Shown: positions 33,050-42,941, counted from the first letter of the stretch. The stretch is 48,199 nucleotides of DNA from Candidatus Wallbacteria bacterium (GCA_016190005.1 JACPRK010000096.1:1-48199), one strand, 5' to 3'. Notes: generated by a model from the sequence alone, not told the origin. Translations and numbers: made by a program.

Positions 33050-33898
33050 ATGGTCATCGACATCCACGTCCACGTTCAGCCGCTGGAGATGATGAAGCCG
33101 GCCTGCCGCGCTGTCATGGAGGCCAAGCATCCGGACTTCGAGCGGATCGCGGCGCTGGCCCACGACCCGGCCCGCTTCGTGGCGCTGATGGACGCCGAGG
33201 GAATCGGCAGGGTCGGCATCATCAACTACGTCGCCGAGCGCGTCATGGGCTTCACCCACGAGGTCAACGACTGGGCCGCCCGTTACGCCCGGGACCATCG
33301 CGACCGGCTGCTGCCGTTCGGCTCCATCGATCCCACCAGCGACATCGACCCGGCGCGGGAGATGGACCGAATCGTGGAACACCTTCGCCTGCCCGCACTC
33401 AAGCTCCACCCGCCCCACCAGCTCTTCCACGCCAACCAGTACCGCCAGGGACTCACGGCCCTCGAGACGGTCTACCGGAAGGCCCAGGAAGCCCGGCTGC
33501 CCGTGATGATCCACACCGGTACCTCCATCTTCCCGGGCGCCCGAAACATCTATGCCGATCCGATGGCCGTCGACGACGTAGCTGTCGACTTTCCCGAGCT
33601 GCCGATCATTCTGGCTCACGGCGGCCGGCCGCTCTACATGCAGACGGCCGCCTTCCTGGTGCGGCGCCACAAGAACGTCTGGATGGACATCTCGGGCATC
33701 CCGCCGCAGTCGTTGCTCGACTACTTCCCCAGGCTCGAGCAGCTCTCCGACCGGGTGCTCTGGGGCTCCGACTGGCCGGGTCCGATGGTGCCCGGGATGG
33801 CCGCAAACCTGGGCCGATTCCTGGCGCTGCCGCTCTCGGAAGCTGCCCGGCTGCGCATCCTCCACGAGAACGCCGAGAAGCTCTTCAGGCTCGCCTGA
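33050..33898 (+). CDS. Amidohydrolase-family metal-dependent hydrolase or decarboxylase
   Basis: A 282-aa TIM-barrel protein of the amidohydrolase 2 family (ACMSD/gamma-resorcylate decarboxylase relatives). Metal ligands are His6 and His8 (IDIHVHV), His155 (VMIHTGT), His190 (ILAHGG) and Asp241 (WGSDWPG). These enzymes hydrolyse or decarboxylate ring-cleavage products. It lies 49 bp after the BoxB-like gene and 11 bp before the second crotonase. ATG at 33050 starts the first barrel strand, so it is the right start. Which reaction it performs here cannot be told. Confidence 0.87.
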   Translation: MVIDIHVHVQPLEMMKPACRAVMEAKHPDFERIAALAHDPARFVALMDAEGIGRVGIINYVAERVMGFTHEVNDWAARYARDHRDRLLPFGSIDPTSDIDPAREMDRIVEHLRLPALKLHPPHQLFHANQYRQGLTALETVYRKAQEARLPVMIHTGTSIFPGARNIYADPMAVDDVAVDFPELPIILAHGGRPLYMQTAAFLVRRHKNVWMDISGIPPQSLLDYFPRLEQLSDRVLWGSDWPGPMVPGMAANLGRFLALPLSEAARLRILHENAEKLFRLA

Positions 33899-33909
33899 TT
33901 CGAGGTCCG

Positions 33910-34689
<780 letters not shown>

Positions 34690-34718
34690 CCCGCCCGAAG
34701 GCGGAGGGAGCCATCGCG

Positions 34719-35144
34719 ATGGTCAAGCACGAACGCCTGCGCCGCGGCGAGGAGATGGGCCGCAAGATCGTCGGCAACAAATGGGACCGGCTGGTGGAGG
34801 TGTTGCAAGAGACCCACCCCGACATGGCGAAGTACATCGTCGAGTGGGCCTATGGCGAGGTCTTCGCGCGCCCTGACCTGGGCTTGAGGGAACGCGAGAT
34901 CGCCAGCGTGGTTTCGCTCACCATCCTGCGGCTCGGCCCCCAGTTGAAGACCCACATCTACGGCGCGCTCAACGTCGGCATCACCGAGCGCGAGCTGATG
35001 GAGCTCTTCGTCCACATCGCCATGTTCGTCGGCTTCCCCACGGCGCTCTTCGGAACCCGGATCGCCAAGGATGTCTTCGAGGAGATTGCCCGGAAGAAAA
35101 AGGCCTCCCGGTCCGACGACGGCAAGGAGATCAAACTTCCGTAG
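34719..35144 (+). CDS. Carboxymuconolactone decarboxylase-family protein
   Basis: A 141-aa helical protein of the CMD/AhpD fold. The central part LREREIASVVSLTILRL and THIYGALNVGITERELMELF match the PcaC/CMD family (ring-cleavage lactone decarboxylation); the AhpD-type CxxC redox pair is absent, so a peroxidase role is unlikely. The ATG at 34719 is preferred because GGAGGGAG lies nine bases upstream; a GTG at 34686 overlaps the previous stop but adds 11 residues with no family sense. Last gene of the catabolic operon. Confidence 0.88.
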   Translation: MVKHERLRRGEEMGRKIVGNKWDRLVEVLQETHPDMAKYIVEWAYGEVFARPDLGLREREIASVVSLTILRLGPQLKTHIYGALNVGITERELMELFVHIAMFVGFPTALFGTRIAKDVFEEIARKKKASRSDDGKEIKLP

Positions 35145-35196
35145 TCCTGAGCTGGTCGCAGGGGCAACCTCGCGCCGAATGAGTCGGTAGTAGGGA

Positions 35197-36630
35197 ATGC
35201 ACCGGGTCGCGACGGCGTCCCGGTCGCGTTCGTTTTCCGGCAAGCTGCCGCCTGGGCTTTCGATGAAGTCGCTCACCAAACGGATGTCGGGAGGGGGGAA
35301 GGCTCAACCCTCGGGTGGGATGGGTGACGAGCTGGCGCGACTGCGGGACCGGATCACGGCCCTGGAGGCGCTGCTGCATCGCACGGACCGCCTGGCCCTC
35401 GGGCAGGCCAAGGAGCTCGAGATCGCTCTGGAGCAGCACGCTCATCGGACCGTGGCTCTAGCCGATTCGGAGCAACGACTTCTGCAGCAGACGATGCTGC
35501 TCCAGTCCGTGCTGGCTAGCCTGTCGGACGGCGTCGTTGCCGTCGACGCGTTCGGCCGTTTCGTGCTCTTCAACCCCGCGGCCGAGCGCCTGGTCGGGCT
35601 GGGACCCGTGGACGTCGCTCCGTCCCAGTGGAGCGAGCGCTACAGCCTTTTCCTCGCGGACGGCGTCACGCCCCACCCAGCGGAGGAACTGCCACTGGTG
35701 CGCGCCATGCGTGGGGAGAGCGTGGACGCCCAGACGGTCTTCGTCAAACGGACCGACGCCCGGCAGGGAAGTTGGCTCTCTGTCAGCGCGCGCCCGGTCC
35801 TCGACTCTGGTGGAGCCGTGACGGGCGCGGTGGCGGTCTTTCACGACAACACGGAATCGCGCCTGGCCACCGAGCGCCTCCAGCGCTTCGCCATGCAGCT
35901 GGAGCGCAGCAATCGCGACCTCGAGGACTTCGCCTCCGTCACGTCGCACGACCTGCAAGAGCCGCTGCGGAAGATCGAGGCGTTCGCGCAGCTGCTGCTG
36001 CAGGACTTCGGCAACACCTTCGCCCCGGAGGCCCGCGAGTACGTGGACCGCATGCGGGGAAGCGCCCGGCGCCTCCAGTCCCTCATCAGCGACCTGCTCC
36101 GCTTCTCCCGCATCTCCAAGGACGGCGATCAATTCGCCCCAGTCGACCTGACCCAAATTGTCCGCGACGTCGTGAGCGACCTCGACATGCGCGTAAAGCA
36201 GGTCGGAGCCACGATCGAGCTCGGAGACTTGCCGGTGCTCGACGCCGATCCCACCCAGATCTACCTGCTGTTTCAGAACCTGATCAGCAACGCTCTCAAG
36301 TTCCATCGCCCCGCGGAGTCGCCCCGCATCCGCGTGCACGGCCGCATCCTCGTCGCGCCGGCGTCCGCCGGCGAGTCGACGTCTCCGGCCGGCCTTTGTG
36401 AAGTCGCCGTCGAGGACAACGGCATCGGCTTCCCGCCCGAGCAGCAGGAGCGCATGTTCAGCATATTCCAGCGCCTCCATAACCGCGCGCAATACGAGGG
36501 CTCGGGGATCGGCCTGGCCATCTGCCGCCGCATCGCCGAGCGCCACGGCGGCACCATCGCCGCCCACGGCCACCCCGGCGAGGGCGCCACCTTCGTCGTG
36601 ACTCTCCCCCTGCGCCACCCCTCATTCTAG
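35197..36630 (+). CDS. PAS-domain sensor histidine kinase
   Basis: A 477-aa soluble kinase. After a coiled-coil stretch (about 45-100) there is a PAS domain (about 100-215, LASLSDGVVAVDAFGR, FNPAAERLVG). The HisKA domain has SHDLQEPLRKI with His251. The ATPase domain has NLISNALKF (N box), VEDNGIGF (G1) and GSGIGLAI (G2). The SHDLQEPL type recalls phytochrome-like and related cytoplasmic kinases. No partner response regulator is adjacent. The start is uncertain: ATG at 35197, or in-frame ATGs at 35263, 35284 and 35320; residues before about 40 show no domain. Confidence 0.88.
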   Translation: MHRVATASRSRSFSGKLPPGLSMKSLTKRMSGGGKAQPSGGMGDELARLRDRITALEALLHRTDRLALGQAKELEIALEQHAHRTVALADSEQRLLQQTMLLQSVLASLSDGVVAVDAFGRFVLFNPAAERLVGLGPVDVAPSQWSERYSLFLADGVTPHPAEELPLVRAMRGESVDAQTVFVKRTDARQGSWLSVSARPVLDSGGAVTGAVAVFHDNTESRLATERLQRFAMQLERSNRDLEDFASVTSHDLQEPLRKIEAFAQLLLQDFGNTFAPEAREYVDRMRGSARRLQSLISDLLRFSRISKDGDQFAPVDLTQIVRDVVSDLDMRVKQVGATIELGDLPVLDADPTQIYLLFQNLISNALKFHRPAESPRIRVHGRILVAPASAGESTSPAGLCEVAVEDNGIGFPPEQQERMFSIFQRLHNRAQYEGSGIGLAICRRIAERHGGTIAAHGHPGEGATFVVTLPLRHPSF

Positions 36631-36696
36631 GCCACCTCCACGGTGCTCCAGCCCGCCCCGCAGGCCCCGGGGCGTGCCTGTAGCCGGGGCCTAGAT

Positions 36697-36757
36697 CCCG
36701 TGGCGTCTACCTGTACCGGGTTTTCACCGAAAACCCGGTACAGGTAGACGCCACGGG
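36697..36757. repeat. Large perfect palindrome, 29-bp arms
   Basis: Left arm 36697-36725 and right arm 36729-36757 are exact reverse complements over 29 bases around a 3-base loop (ACC). This is the longest perfect dyad I found. It lies in the 256-bp gap between the histidine kinase and the cNMP-domain gene. The arm contains CCGTGGCGTCTACCTG, which recurs with few changes at 43896. Possible roles are a REP-like dispersed element or a terminator; a T-rich run does not follow. Confidence 0.9.
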
Positions 36758-36850
36758 TTTTCCACCCTGAGCCTGTCGGAGGATGTACGGCCAAGGCCAC
36801 GCGTTCTCACGCACCGAGCGCGTCTTGCCGATGAGTCGAGGGGACTAACC

Positions 36851-36866
36851 CGGCCCTCCCGGGCCG
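36851..36866. promoter_or_regulatory. Short GC-rich hairpin in the leader of the cNMP-domain gene
   Basis: CGGCCC (36851-36856), loop TCCC, GGGCCG (36861-36866), six perfect pairs about 20 bases before the ATG at 36887. It might affect translation of the downstream gene. Such hairpins arise easily at this GC content, so the call is weak. Confidence 0.3.
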
Positions 36867-36886
36867 CGGAGCCGATCTCTGCAAAG

Positions 36887-38083
36887 ATGTCCAATACAGG
36901 CACGTTCTGGAGCGTCATTTTCTGCATGGAGGGCGGCGCGCCGCGGGATGCGCTTGTCGCCGCCTTCGAGCCTCCAGTGCACGCGCAGGCGATCGACCCC
37001 GAGGACGACGTGCTCGGCCTGCTCGCCCACGCCAGCCCCGATCTGCTCCTCTTCGCCTCGCCCACCGGCGCCAACCTAGGCCTGCTCAAGAGCATCCGGG
37101 CCGGCCAGCCCGGTCTGGCCATCGTTGCGCTGGCCCTAGGCTCCACCCTGGCGTCGGAGGGCTTCCTGGAGCGGTTGGGCGAGCTGGCAGTGACGCGCTT
37201 CATCGAACTGCCCATCGACGCCGCCGAACTCCGCCGCCGCGTCGTGAGCTTTCTGGACCAGGGCCAAGGAGTCTCCGCCGCCCCCGCTTCGCCCAAGCGC
37301 TTCTTCCGTGCCGGCGAGCTCGTGTTCATGGAGAACGACCTGGCTCGCGAGTGCTACCTCTTGAACACCGGACGCATCCAGCTGGCGCGGGCGCTCAATC
37401 GCCACACACTCAGCCCCGTAGCCGCTGTCGAAGCGGGTTCTGTCTTCGGTGAGTCGGCCCTCATGGAAGGCGAGCGCCGCAACTGCACCGCCGTCGCTCT
37501 GGAGGACTCCATCGCCACGGCCTTGACCCGCGACACCTTCTCGCACGTCATGCGCGCCTTGCCCGCCTTCGCGCTCGAGCTGCTCGACCTGTTCATCCGC
37601 CGCCTCTCCGAGACGCGACGGCGCGCTGACCCCACCGCGTCCCCCGACGACGAATACTGGTTCCACCGCGAAGCGGCCCATTACTCGGTTCGCCCAGTCC
37701 TCCCACTGGAGCCCGACCAGATGGAGCTCCAACCCGGCGAGGTGCTCGCGATGCCCGGGTCATCGCCTCAGGCCCTCTACTGGATCGTCGACGGCCAGAT
37801 CCTGGTCGAGTCTCATGCCATCGGCTCGCTCGAAGCTCCCCCGGCCTCGGTGCTCGGCGCGGACAGCCCGGTCGGCGAGGTAGCCTTCCTGACCGGGGAC
37901 GCGCTCGACGTCGGCGCGGTCGCCGCTACACGTTCGAGGGTGGCGGTCATTCCTCGCGAGCGGTTCGTCGCGATGATCGCCGGCAGGCCCGCCATCGTCT
38001 TGAAGCTCGTCCAGAGCCTGGCCTCGCGCTGTCGCGCCCTGGAGGAGTCCCTTGGAAGCCGGGCGGTCTTCGAGCTGGCCTGA
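36887..38083 (+). CDS. Receiver-like domain plus two cyclic nucleotide-binding domains
   Basis: A 398-aa regulatory protein. Residues 1-125 are a degenerate receiver-like fold with no convincing phospho-acceptor Asp. Residues about 135-250 are a cNMP-binding domain, with SVFGESALMEGERRNCTA keeping the Gly-Glu and Arg of a phosphate-binding cassette. Residues about 270-390 are a second cNMP-type domain (SPVGEVAFLTGD) without the cassette Arg, so probably not nucleotide-binding. No DNA-binding helix-turn-helix follows. It lies 25 bp before the PilB-like gene and appears to be coupled with it. Confidence 0.8.
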   Translation: MSNTGTFWSVIFCMEGGAPRDALVAAFEPPVHAQAIDPEDDVLGLLAHASPDLLLFASPTGANLGLLKSIRAGQPGLAIVALALGSTLASEGFLERLGELAVTRFIELPIDAAELRRRVVSFLDQGQGVSAAPASPKRFFRAGELVFMENDLARECYLLNTGRIQLARALNRHTLSPVAAVEAGSVFGESALMEGERRNCTAVALEDSIATALTRDTFSHVMRALPAFALELLDLFIRRLSETRRRADPTASPDDEYWFHREAAHYSVRPVLPLEPDQMELQPGEVLAMPGSSPQALYWIVDGQILVESHAIGSLEAPPASVLGADSPVGEVAFLTGDALDVGAVAATRSRVAVIPRERFVAMIAGRPAIVLKLVQSLASRCRALEESLGSRAVFELA

Positions 38084-38108
38084 GGCCAAGAGCGGCGGAG
38101 CACTCCAC

Positions 38109-39779
38109 ATGACCAAGCCCGATATCCTCGCCCGGCTCAAGCAGGCCGGTCGGCTCAAGCCGTCCGACTTCGCACAGATCTCGCAACAGCTCGAGGAGCG
38201 CGGAGGCAAACCCGAGGACGCACTCTTGGAGCTTTCGCTACTCCCCGAAGCCGAGCTTGCCTACTACCTATGCGAGGCTTACGACCTGCCGTTCGTCAGC
38301 CTCGACCGGGTCGAAGTGCCGCCGCGGGCGCTGAAGCTGCTGGGCGTCGACCGCCTCGAAGCGGACTCGATGGTGCCGTTGAGCCTCGATTCCCAGGCGC
38401 TCGTGCTTGCCGTGGCCAACCCAGCGCGTCTGCCCGATCTGAGCCCGCTGGCCGAGTACTTCCAGTGCGCCGTCCGACTGGTGGTCGCGACGCGCTCCGA
38501 GATCCGGGCGGTGCTGGGCCGGCTGCGCGCGCGCTCCGAACGCTCGGCTTCTGCCCTGGAGGTGCCCCAGCCCGCCGCCCAGCCGAGCGATACCGACATG
38601 ATGCGCCTGCTGGGGCGTCTGCTCCTGGAGGCCTCGCGGGGCCACGCAACCCAGGTCCACGTGAACCCGAGCGCGGAGGGGTTGGAGCTCAGGTTTCGCC
38701 GGGACGGGCTCCTGGAGGACCGGCTCATCGCCCTGGCACAGGCCGACCAGGTCCGCCTGATCGACCTCGTGAAGCGGCTGGCCGGCCTCGACGTCAAGGA
38801 CAGGCGCACGCCGCGCTCCGGCCGCATGCGGCTGCCGGTCGGGGACCGCGAGGACAGAAGGGACCTGACTCTCCACGTCGCCTGCGCGCCAGCGCTGGCC
38901 GGCGAACGCTTGACCTTGTCGGTCGTCGAGGTGCCAGAGCTCGTGCCTTCGCTCGAGCAGCTCGGCTTCTCGGGCGCTCCTCTGGCGCGGTTGCGCGGGC
39001 TCCTCCAGAACCCAGTGGGCGGACTGCTGCTGGTCGCGGGCCCATCCAGGAGCGGGCGGAGCACCACGCTGCGCGCGGCCCTGGGTCAGCTCCCCGCTGA
39101 CGGCCTGGCCGTCTTCAGCATCGAGGACCCGGTGGAGCAGCGACTGCCTGGCGTCAGCCAGATGCAGGTCGACGGCGCGGCGACTTCGGTGCCCGGACTG
39201 ATCCGCTCTGCCGTCGAGCAGGACGCGGACGTCGTGATGGTCAACGCGCTCGCCGACGCGGAGTCAGTCAATCAGGCTCTCTCGACCGCGTTCGGCGGAC
39301 GGTTCGTTCTCGCGGGCCTGACCGCGATGGACGCGGCTTCGGCGATCCAGGCTCTCTTCGCCATGGGCGCGGAGCCTTTCCTTCTGGGCAGCTCGCTGCG
39401 CGCCGTGGTGTCGCAGCGGCTCGTCCGACGGCTATGCGTGGCATGTCGCAGGCCCGTCTATCGCATGCCGGAAGAGGTCGTTCGGCTCAAGGACCGGCTT
39501 CGCCTTTCGGGGACCACGCTCTTCGAGCCAGCCGGATGCGGCGCATGCGGCTATCGGGGCTTCTGGGGCCGGATGGCGATTCACGAGGTCCTTCCCGCCA
39601 CTGCCCAGCTCGCCCAGGCCCTGCAGGAGCGCATCGCTGCTGCGGAGCTAGCCCGCCTGCTGGACGGCTTCGGCCACCGCACGCTCCTTCACGATGGGTT
39701 CTCCAAGGCACTGGAAGGGAGCACAACTTTCTACGAAGTGCAGAGGGTTGTGGCCACGATCGCCCCGGGCGTGGTTTGA
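38109..39779 (+). CDS. GspE/PilB-family protein with degenerate ATPase motifs
   Basis: A 556-aa relative of type II secretion/type IV pilus assembly ATPases. The N-terminal 150 residues match the MshEN/T2SSE-N region, and the ATPase fold, Cys4 zinc-binding loop (Cys443, 446, 477, 480) and C-terminal domain are all present. The catalytic core is damaged: Walker A is GPSRSGRST with Arg317 for Lys; the Walker B region DADVVMVNALAD (372-383) lacks the GE of GEIRD; the His box reads FVLAGLTAMDA with no His. Hence it is probably a non-hydrolysing pseudo-ATPase that may bind nucleotide or partner proteins. GGAG lies before the ATG. It follows the cNMP-domain gene. Confidence 0.85.
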   Translation: MTKPDILARLKQAGRLKPSDFAQISQQLEERGGKPEDALLELSLLPEAELAYYLCEAYDLPFVSLDRVEVPPRALKLLGVDRLEADSMVPLSLDSQALVLAVANPARLPDLSPLAEYFQCAVRLVVATRSEIRAVLGRLRARSERSASALEVPQPAAQPSDTDMMRLLGRLLLEASRGHATQVHVNPSAEGLELRFRRDGLLEDRLIALAQADQVRLIDLVKRLAGLDVKDRRTPRSGRMRLPVGDREDRRDLTLHVACAPALAGERLTLSVVEVPELVPSLEQLGFSGAPLARLRGLLQNPVGGLLLVAGPSRSGRSTTLRAALGQLPADGLAVFSIEDPVEQRLPGVSQMQVDGAATSVPGLIRSAVEQDADVVMVNALADAESVNQALSTAFGGRFVLAGLTAMDAASAIQALFAMGAEPFLLGSSLRAVVSQRLVRRLCVACRRPVYRMPEEVVRLKDRLRLSGTTLFEPAGCGACGYRGFWGRMAIHEVLPATAQLAQALQERIAAAELARLLDGFGHRTLLHDGFSKALEGSTTFYEVQRVVATIAPGVV

Positions 39780-39789
39780 TTTGTATGGC

Positions 39790-40185
39790 ATGCGTCAGGA
39801 ACTGTCGGAGCGATTCCTCCAGCTTGTCCAGGATGCCCGCGCGCGCGTCCGAGAGGTGAATCCCCAGGAGCTAGCGGCGGGACCATCCTTGGACTCACAA
39901 CCGCTCCACATCGTCGACATCCGCGAGGAGTCCGCCTGGGCCAGCGGCCATATCGCTGGCGCCGAGCGCATTGGCCGGGAGCTGCTGGAGCGCGACATGC
40001 GCGACCGCATCGAGCTGCAGAACTCCCACATCGTCATCTGCAGCGGCAGCGGCCTGCGCAGCATCCTGGTCGCCGACGTTCTCACTCGCATGGGCTTCAA
40101 GCGCGTTGCGTCTCTGGCGGGCGGCTTCAACGCCTGGCGCGCCGCCGGCCTCCCCGTCGTGGTCGACGCCACACGCGAGCGCTAG
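39790..40185 (+). CDS. Rhodanese-domain protein
   Basis: A 131-aa single-domain sulfurtransferase-like protein. After a 25-residue helix come LHIVDIREESAWASGHIAGA (the rhodanese D-x-R-E and GHI motifs) and the active loop ICSGSGLRS with Cys84. The loop is six residues from Cys to Arg, consistent with a rhodanese. It is ten bases after the PilB-like gene and could be co-transcribed. ATG at 39790 is chosen because homology starts here. Substrate unknown. Confidence 0.88.
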   Translation: MRQELSERFLQLVQDARARVREVNPQELAAGPSLDSQPLHIVDIREESAWASGHIAGAERIGRELLERDMRDRIELQNSHIVICSGSGLRSILVADVLTRMGFKRVASLAGGFNAWRAAGLPVVVDATRER

Positions 40186-40201
40186 CCTCTCTTGCTCGCA
40201 G

Positions 40202-42925
40202 CTAGATTTTGACGCGCCAGGCGACCGCGTTGAGCCGGTTTCCGTGCGCGTCAGACAACGAGTCGAGGATCACGACGAAGCTATGCCCGTCGGCCGCCGT
40301 CGTGACGTCCACGGCGGACGTCGCGTTGGTGACGGTCAGCAAGGCGTCCGCGATGCCCTCCCGGGCGTTGCGGGACCATCCGGCATGCGCAGGCTGCGCC
40401 GGCGTGAGCGCGATGCCCGGGCCGCTCGCCTGCCCCTGGGCGTCAATCGGCACCAGCTTCGCCACAGCCGCCTCGGGACGCATCGAGATGGGGAACCGGA
40501 AGCTCACCCGCAAGCCGCCCGCCGGCACCTGCGCGCCGGAGAGGTTGACGTGCGTCTGGGCGTGGACCGGCAGCGTCCAGACCGGGTTGGTGTAGCAGCG
40601 GAAGTCGAAGGGCGGCAACTCTCCGCGCTTGGTGAACCCACCCAGCGAAAGCGCCGACGAGAGCTTCAGCGCGCCCAGCGGCCCACGAGCCCCTTTCAGC
40701 CTGGAGACCACGGCCTCGCGCCACCCGTCAGCGTCCGCCGGGCTGCGCGGATCGGCCAGCGCCGTCGGCTCCAGCACCTCGGCCTTGCCCGTGTTGCGCT
40801 TGACCTGGACCAGCTTCACCGGCTTGCCGGGCGTGTCCAGGTAGACCTCGATTCGCTCGAGGTCGCCGCCGAAGGAGGAGCTGCCGTTCCAGCGATAGCG
40901 CATCATCGGTTCGGCCGAACCGGCCGCGACCAGCGCCGTCCTGCCTCCGTCGAGCGCGCCGTCGCCGCCAATGCGCCCCTCGTCGTTCTCGTAGCGCAGC
41001 TCCTCGTGCCAGGTCTGGGTGCGCGCATCGAAGTGGCCGTCCGAATCGAGCTTGAAATCGAGCACCGGCCCGTCGGTCAGAACCCCCTGGCCATGCGCCA
41101 GCGCCAGCAGGGCCCGCTGCTGCTCGTTGGTGGCGCTCGGGTGGACCAGGGACGTGGCGTCGACGACCGTCCGCACCTTGCCGAAGGCGTTGTCGGTCAT
41201 CCAGAAGAACTTGAACAGCCGCAGCAGGATTGAGGGCATCGAGGAGAAGCCGCGGCCCGCCACGTCAGAGCGCCGGTTGAAGTCGCCGTGCGCGTCGGAG
41301 CCCGCGACGATGAAGAGCTTGCGGACGAACTTCACGTCCTCACGCTCGGGGTTGGCCGTCGCCATCCCCCCGGCCAGGAACTCGTGCCAGCGCGAGAGGC
41401 TGTACTGGAGCGAATCGTCCCAGTTCGGCTCGCCCCGCTTCCACCGGTCGTTCTTCGACGGATCCTCCAGGAGCGAACGGATCATCGGCGCCTGCGCGAT
41501 GGAAAGCTCCACGTACCGGGAGTCCTTCTCATTCCAGAGCTCGAAGCCCTTGAAGACGAAGTCGCGCTCGACGCCGTTGACCTTGCGGATGAAGTCGCCG
41601 CGCAGCGCGACGTCGAAGTGGCTGTCTTGCCAGACCGTGTCGAATCTTTGCGCCAGCCGGCTGCGGCTGAACGGATGGGCCGCATACGCGAAGCCGAGCG
41701 GGAAGTTCGGATCGTGCGTCACCTGCCCCAGCACCCAGTCGAGCTGGTTCGGATTCGGTTCGTCGCGCCAGAAGAGGAAGCTGCCCCCGTGGAAGGGGCC
41801 GACGAAGTTGCGGGCCGAGAACAGGAGCAGGTGAGCCGAGAGGCTGCCGATCATGGCTCCCAGCGTGCCCGGGTGCTTGGCCAAAGAGAGCTCCTCGCCC
41901 CGCGTGATGCCGATGAGGTCGTTGTAGTTCTCGAACTCCTTCTGCCCCTCGGCGATCAGCTTGCCGTGGCGATCGATGAAGTAGTGCGAGTACTCGGGGT
42001 GCTTCAGCTGGATCGGGCCTGGTCCAATGCCCTCGGTCGTCGGGCCGTAGTGTGGGTGGTCGCGGTCGCTGTAGTAGTTGTTGTGGTCGGTCGTGATGAT
42101 GCGATCGCCGGCGTTGTCGGGATCGTCGATGAACCCGAGCGCGTAGGCGCTCTCGAAGAGCATCCGCACTGGGCCGCCGTAGTTCTTCCGCAGGGCCTTG
42201 TAGGTGAGCTCGCTAGAGAACTCGGCGATCGTGTGGACATGAGTGTCGAAGCTTCGCCAGCCCTCGAAGGACGGCCAGGGATTCGGGTCGAGCGCAATCT
42301 CGAGCCGGCGACGGACGGTGTGCTCCGTCTGGAACGGGCCGTCCAGACGCTTGTAGCGCACGGAGGCGACCAGGTGAATGACCGACGCCCCGCGCGCGGA
42401 GACCTCCTCCGGGATCGGGACGATCAGGATCGTGTGCCAGCCGCGATTGCCGTCGTGGATCTCGGCGACCTGCCAGGGCGCATTCGGCCCCTGCGGAGGC
42501 TCCACCGGGCTCACCAGATCGAGGTCGCTCGTGGTGCGGCCGAAGCCGTCCATCAACTTGATCCCCTCCCCGGACAGTCCCGTCGAGGTCGCACCGCCGA
42601 CGGCCGGTCCGCGGTCGTGGGCATCCCAGAAGAGCGCCGGGCTCTCGGGCGCATCCCCGTCCTTCAGTGCGATCTCCAGGACCTGCACGCGACGCCAGTC
42701 GGCCTTGGTCTCCGGAAAGAAGATCGTGACCGGGACATAGTGCGCGCGCCCAGGCCTGAGCCAGACGCGCCAGGGCGCGTCCATCACGACGTTGAGGATG
42801 TCGAGCGAAACGTCCGCTTCGAGCGTGCCGACCCGCGGCTGGGCCGGCAACGGCTGCGCCGCCGCCGCCAGCAGAAGCGCCAACCCGATACCCAGCAACC
42901 GCACCCCGTTCACCCGATGCCTCAT
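40202..42925 (-). CDS. Secreted PHP-domain metallophosphoesterase-like protein
   Basis: A 907-aa exported protein with a signal peptide (1-28, IGLALLLAAAAQPLPA). Residues about 220-560 hold PHP metal-site motifs: FDTHVHT (His229, His231), ITTDHNNYYS (Asp280, His281), AAHPFSR, and VAGSDAHGDFN (about 541-551). Before this domain sits a beta-rich 200-residue region and after it a 350-residue region of beta strands (about 590-907). PHP proteins are di- or tri-metal phosphoesterases; a secreted one of this size is likely a periplasmic or extracellular hydrolase. It converges with the rhodanese gene (16 bp) and its start lies 16 bp after the LpxI stop, so the two probably share a transcript. Confidence 0.77.
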   Translation of the reverse strand: MRHRVNGVRLLGIGLALLLAAAAQPLPAQPRVGTLEADVSLDILNVVMDAPWRVWLRPGRAHYVPVTIFFPETKADWRRVQVLEIALKDGDAPESPALFWDAHDRGPAVGGATSTGLSGEGIKLMDGFGRTTSDLDLVSPVEPPQGPNAPWQVAEIHDGNRGWHTILIVPIPEEVSARGASVIHLVASVRYKRLDGPFQTEHTVRRRLEIALDPNPWPSFEGWRSFDTHVHTIAEFSSELTYKALRKNYGGPVRMLFESAYALGFIDDPDNAGDRIITTDHNNYYSDRDHPHYGPTTEGIGPGPIQLKHPEYSHYFIDRHGKLIAEGQKEFENYNDLIGITRGEELSLAKHPGTLGAMIGSLSAHLLLFSARNFVGPFHGGSFLFWRDEPNPNQLDWVLGQVTHDPNFPLGFAYAAHPFSRSRLAQRFDTVWQDSHFDVALRGDFIRKVNGVERDFVFKGFELWNEKDSRYVELSIAQAPMIRSLLEDPSKNDRWKRGEPNWDDSLQYSLSRWHEFLAGGMATANPEREDVKFVRKLFIVAGSDAHGDFNRRSDVAGRGFSSMPSILLRLFKFFWMTDNAFGKVRTVVDATSLVHPSATNEQQRALLALAHGQGVLTDGPVLDFKLDSDGHFDARTQTWHEELRYENDEGRIGGDGALDGGRTALVAAGSAEPMMRYRWNGSSSFGGDLERIEVYLDTPGKPVKLVQVKRNTGKAEVLEPTALADPRSPADADGWREAVVSRLKGARGPLGALKLSSALSLGGFTKRGELPPFDFRCYTNPVWTLPVHAQTHVNLSGAQVPAGGLRVSFRFPISMRPEAAVAKLVPIDAQGQASGPGIALTPAQPAHAGWSRNAREGIADALLTVTNATSAVDVTTAADGHSFVVILDSLSDAHGNRLNAVAWRVKI

Positions 42926-42941
42926 CCCTGTCGACCTTTCG

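Noticed and set aside
36697-36757. Simple Rho-independent terminator
   Set aside because: The stem is far longer than a terminator needs and no downstream T-run follows, so I list it as a repeat and leave termination as a possibility.
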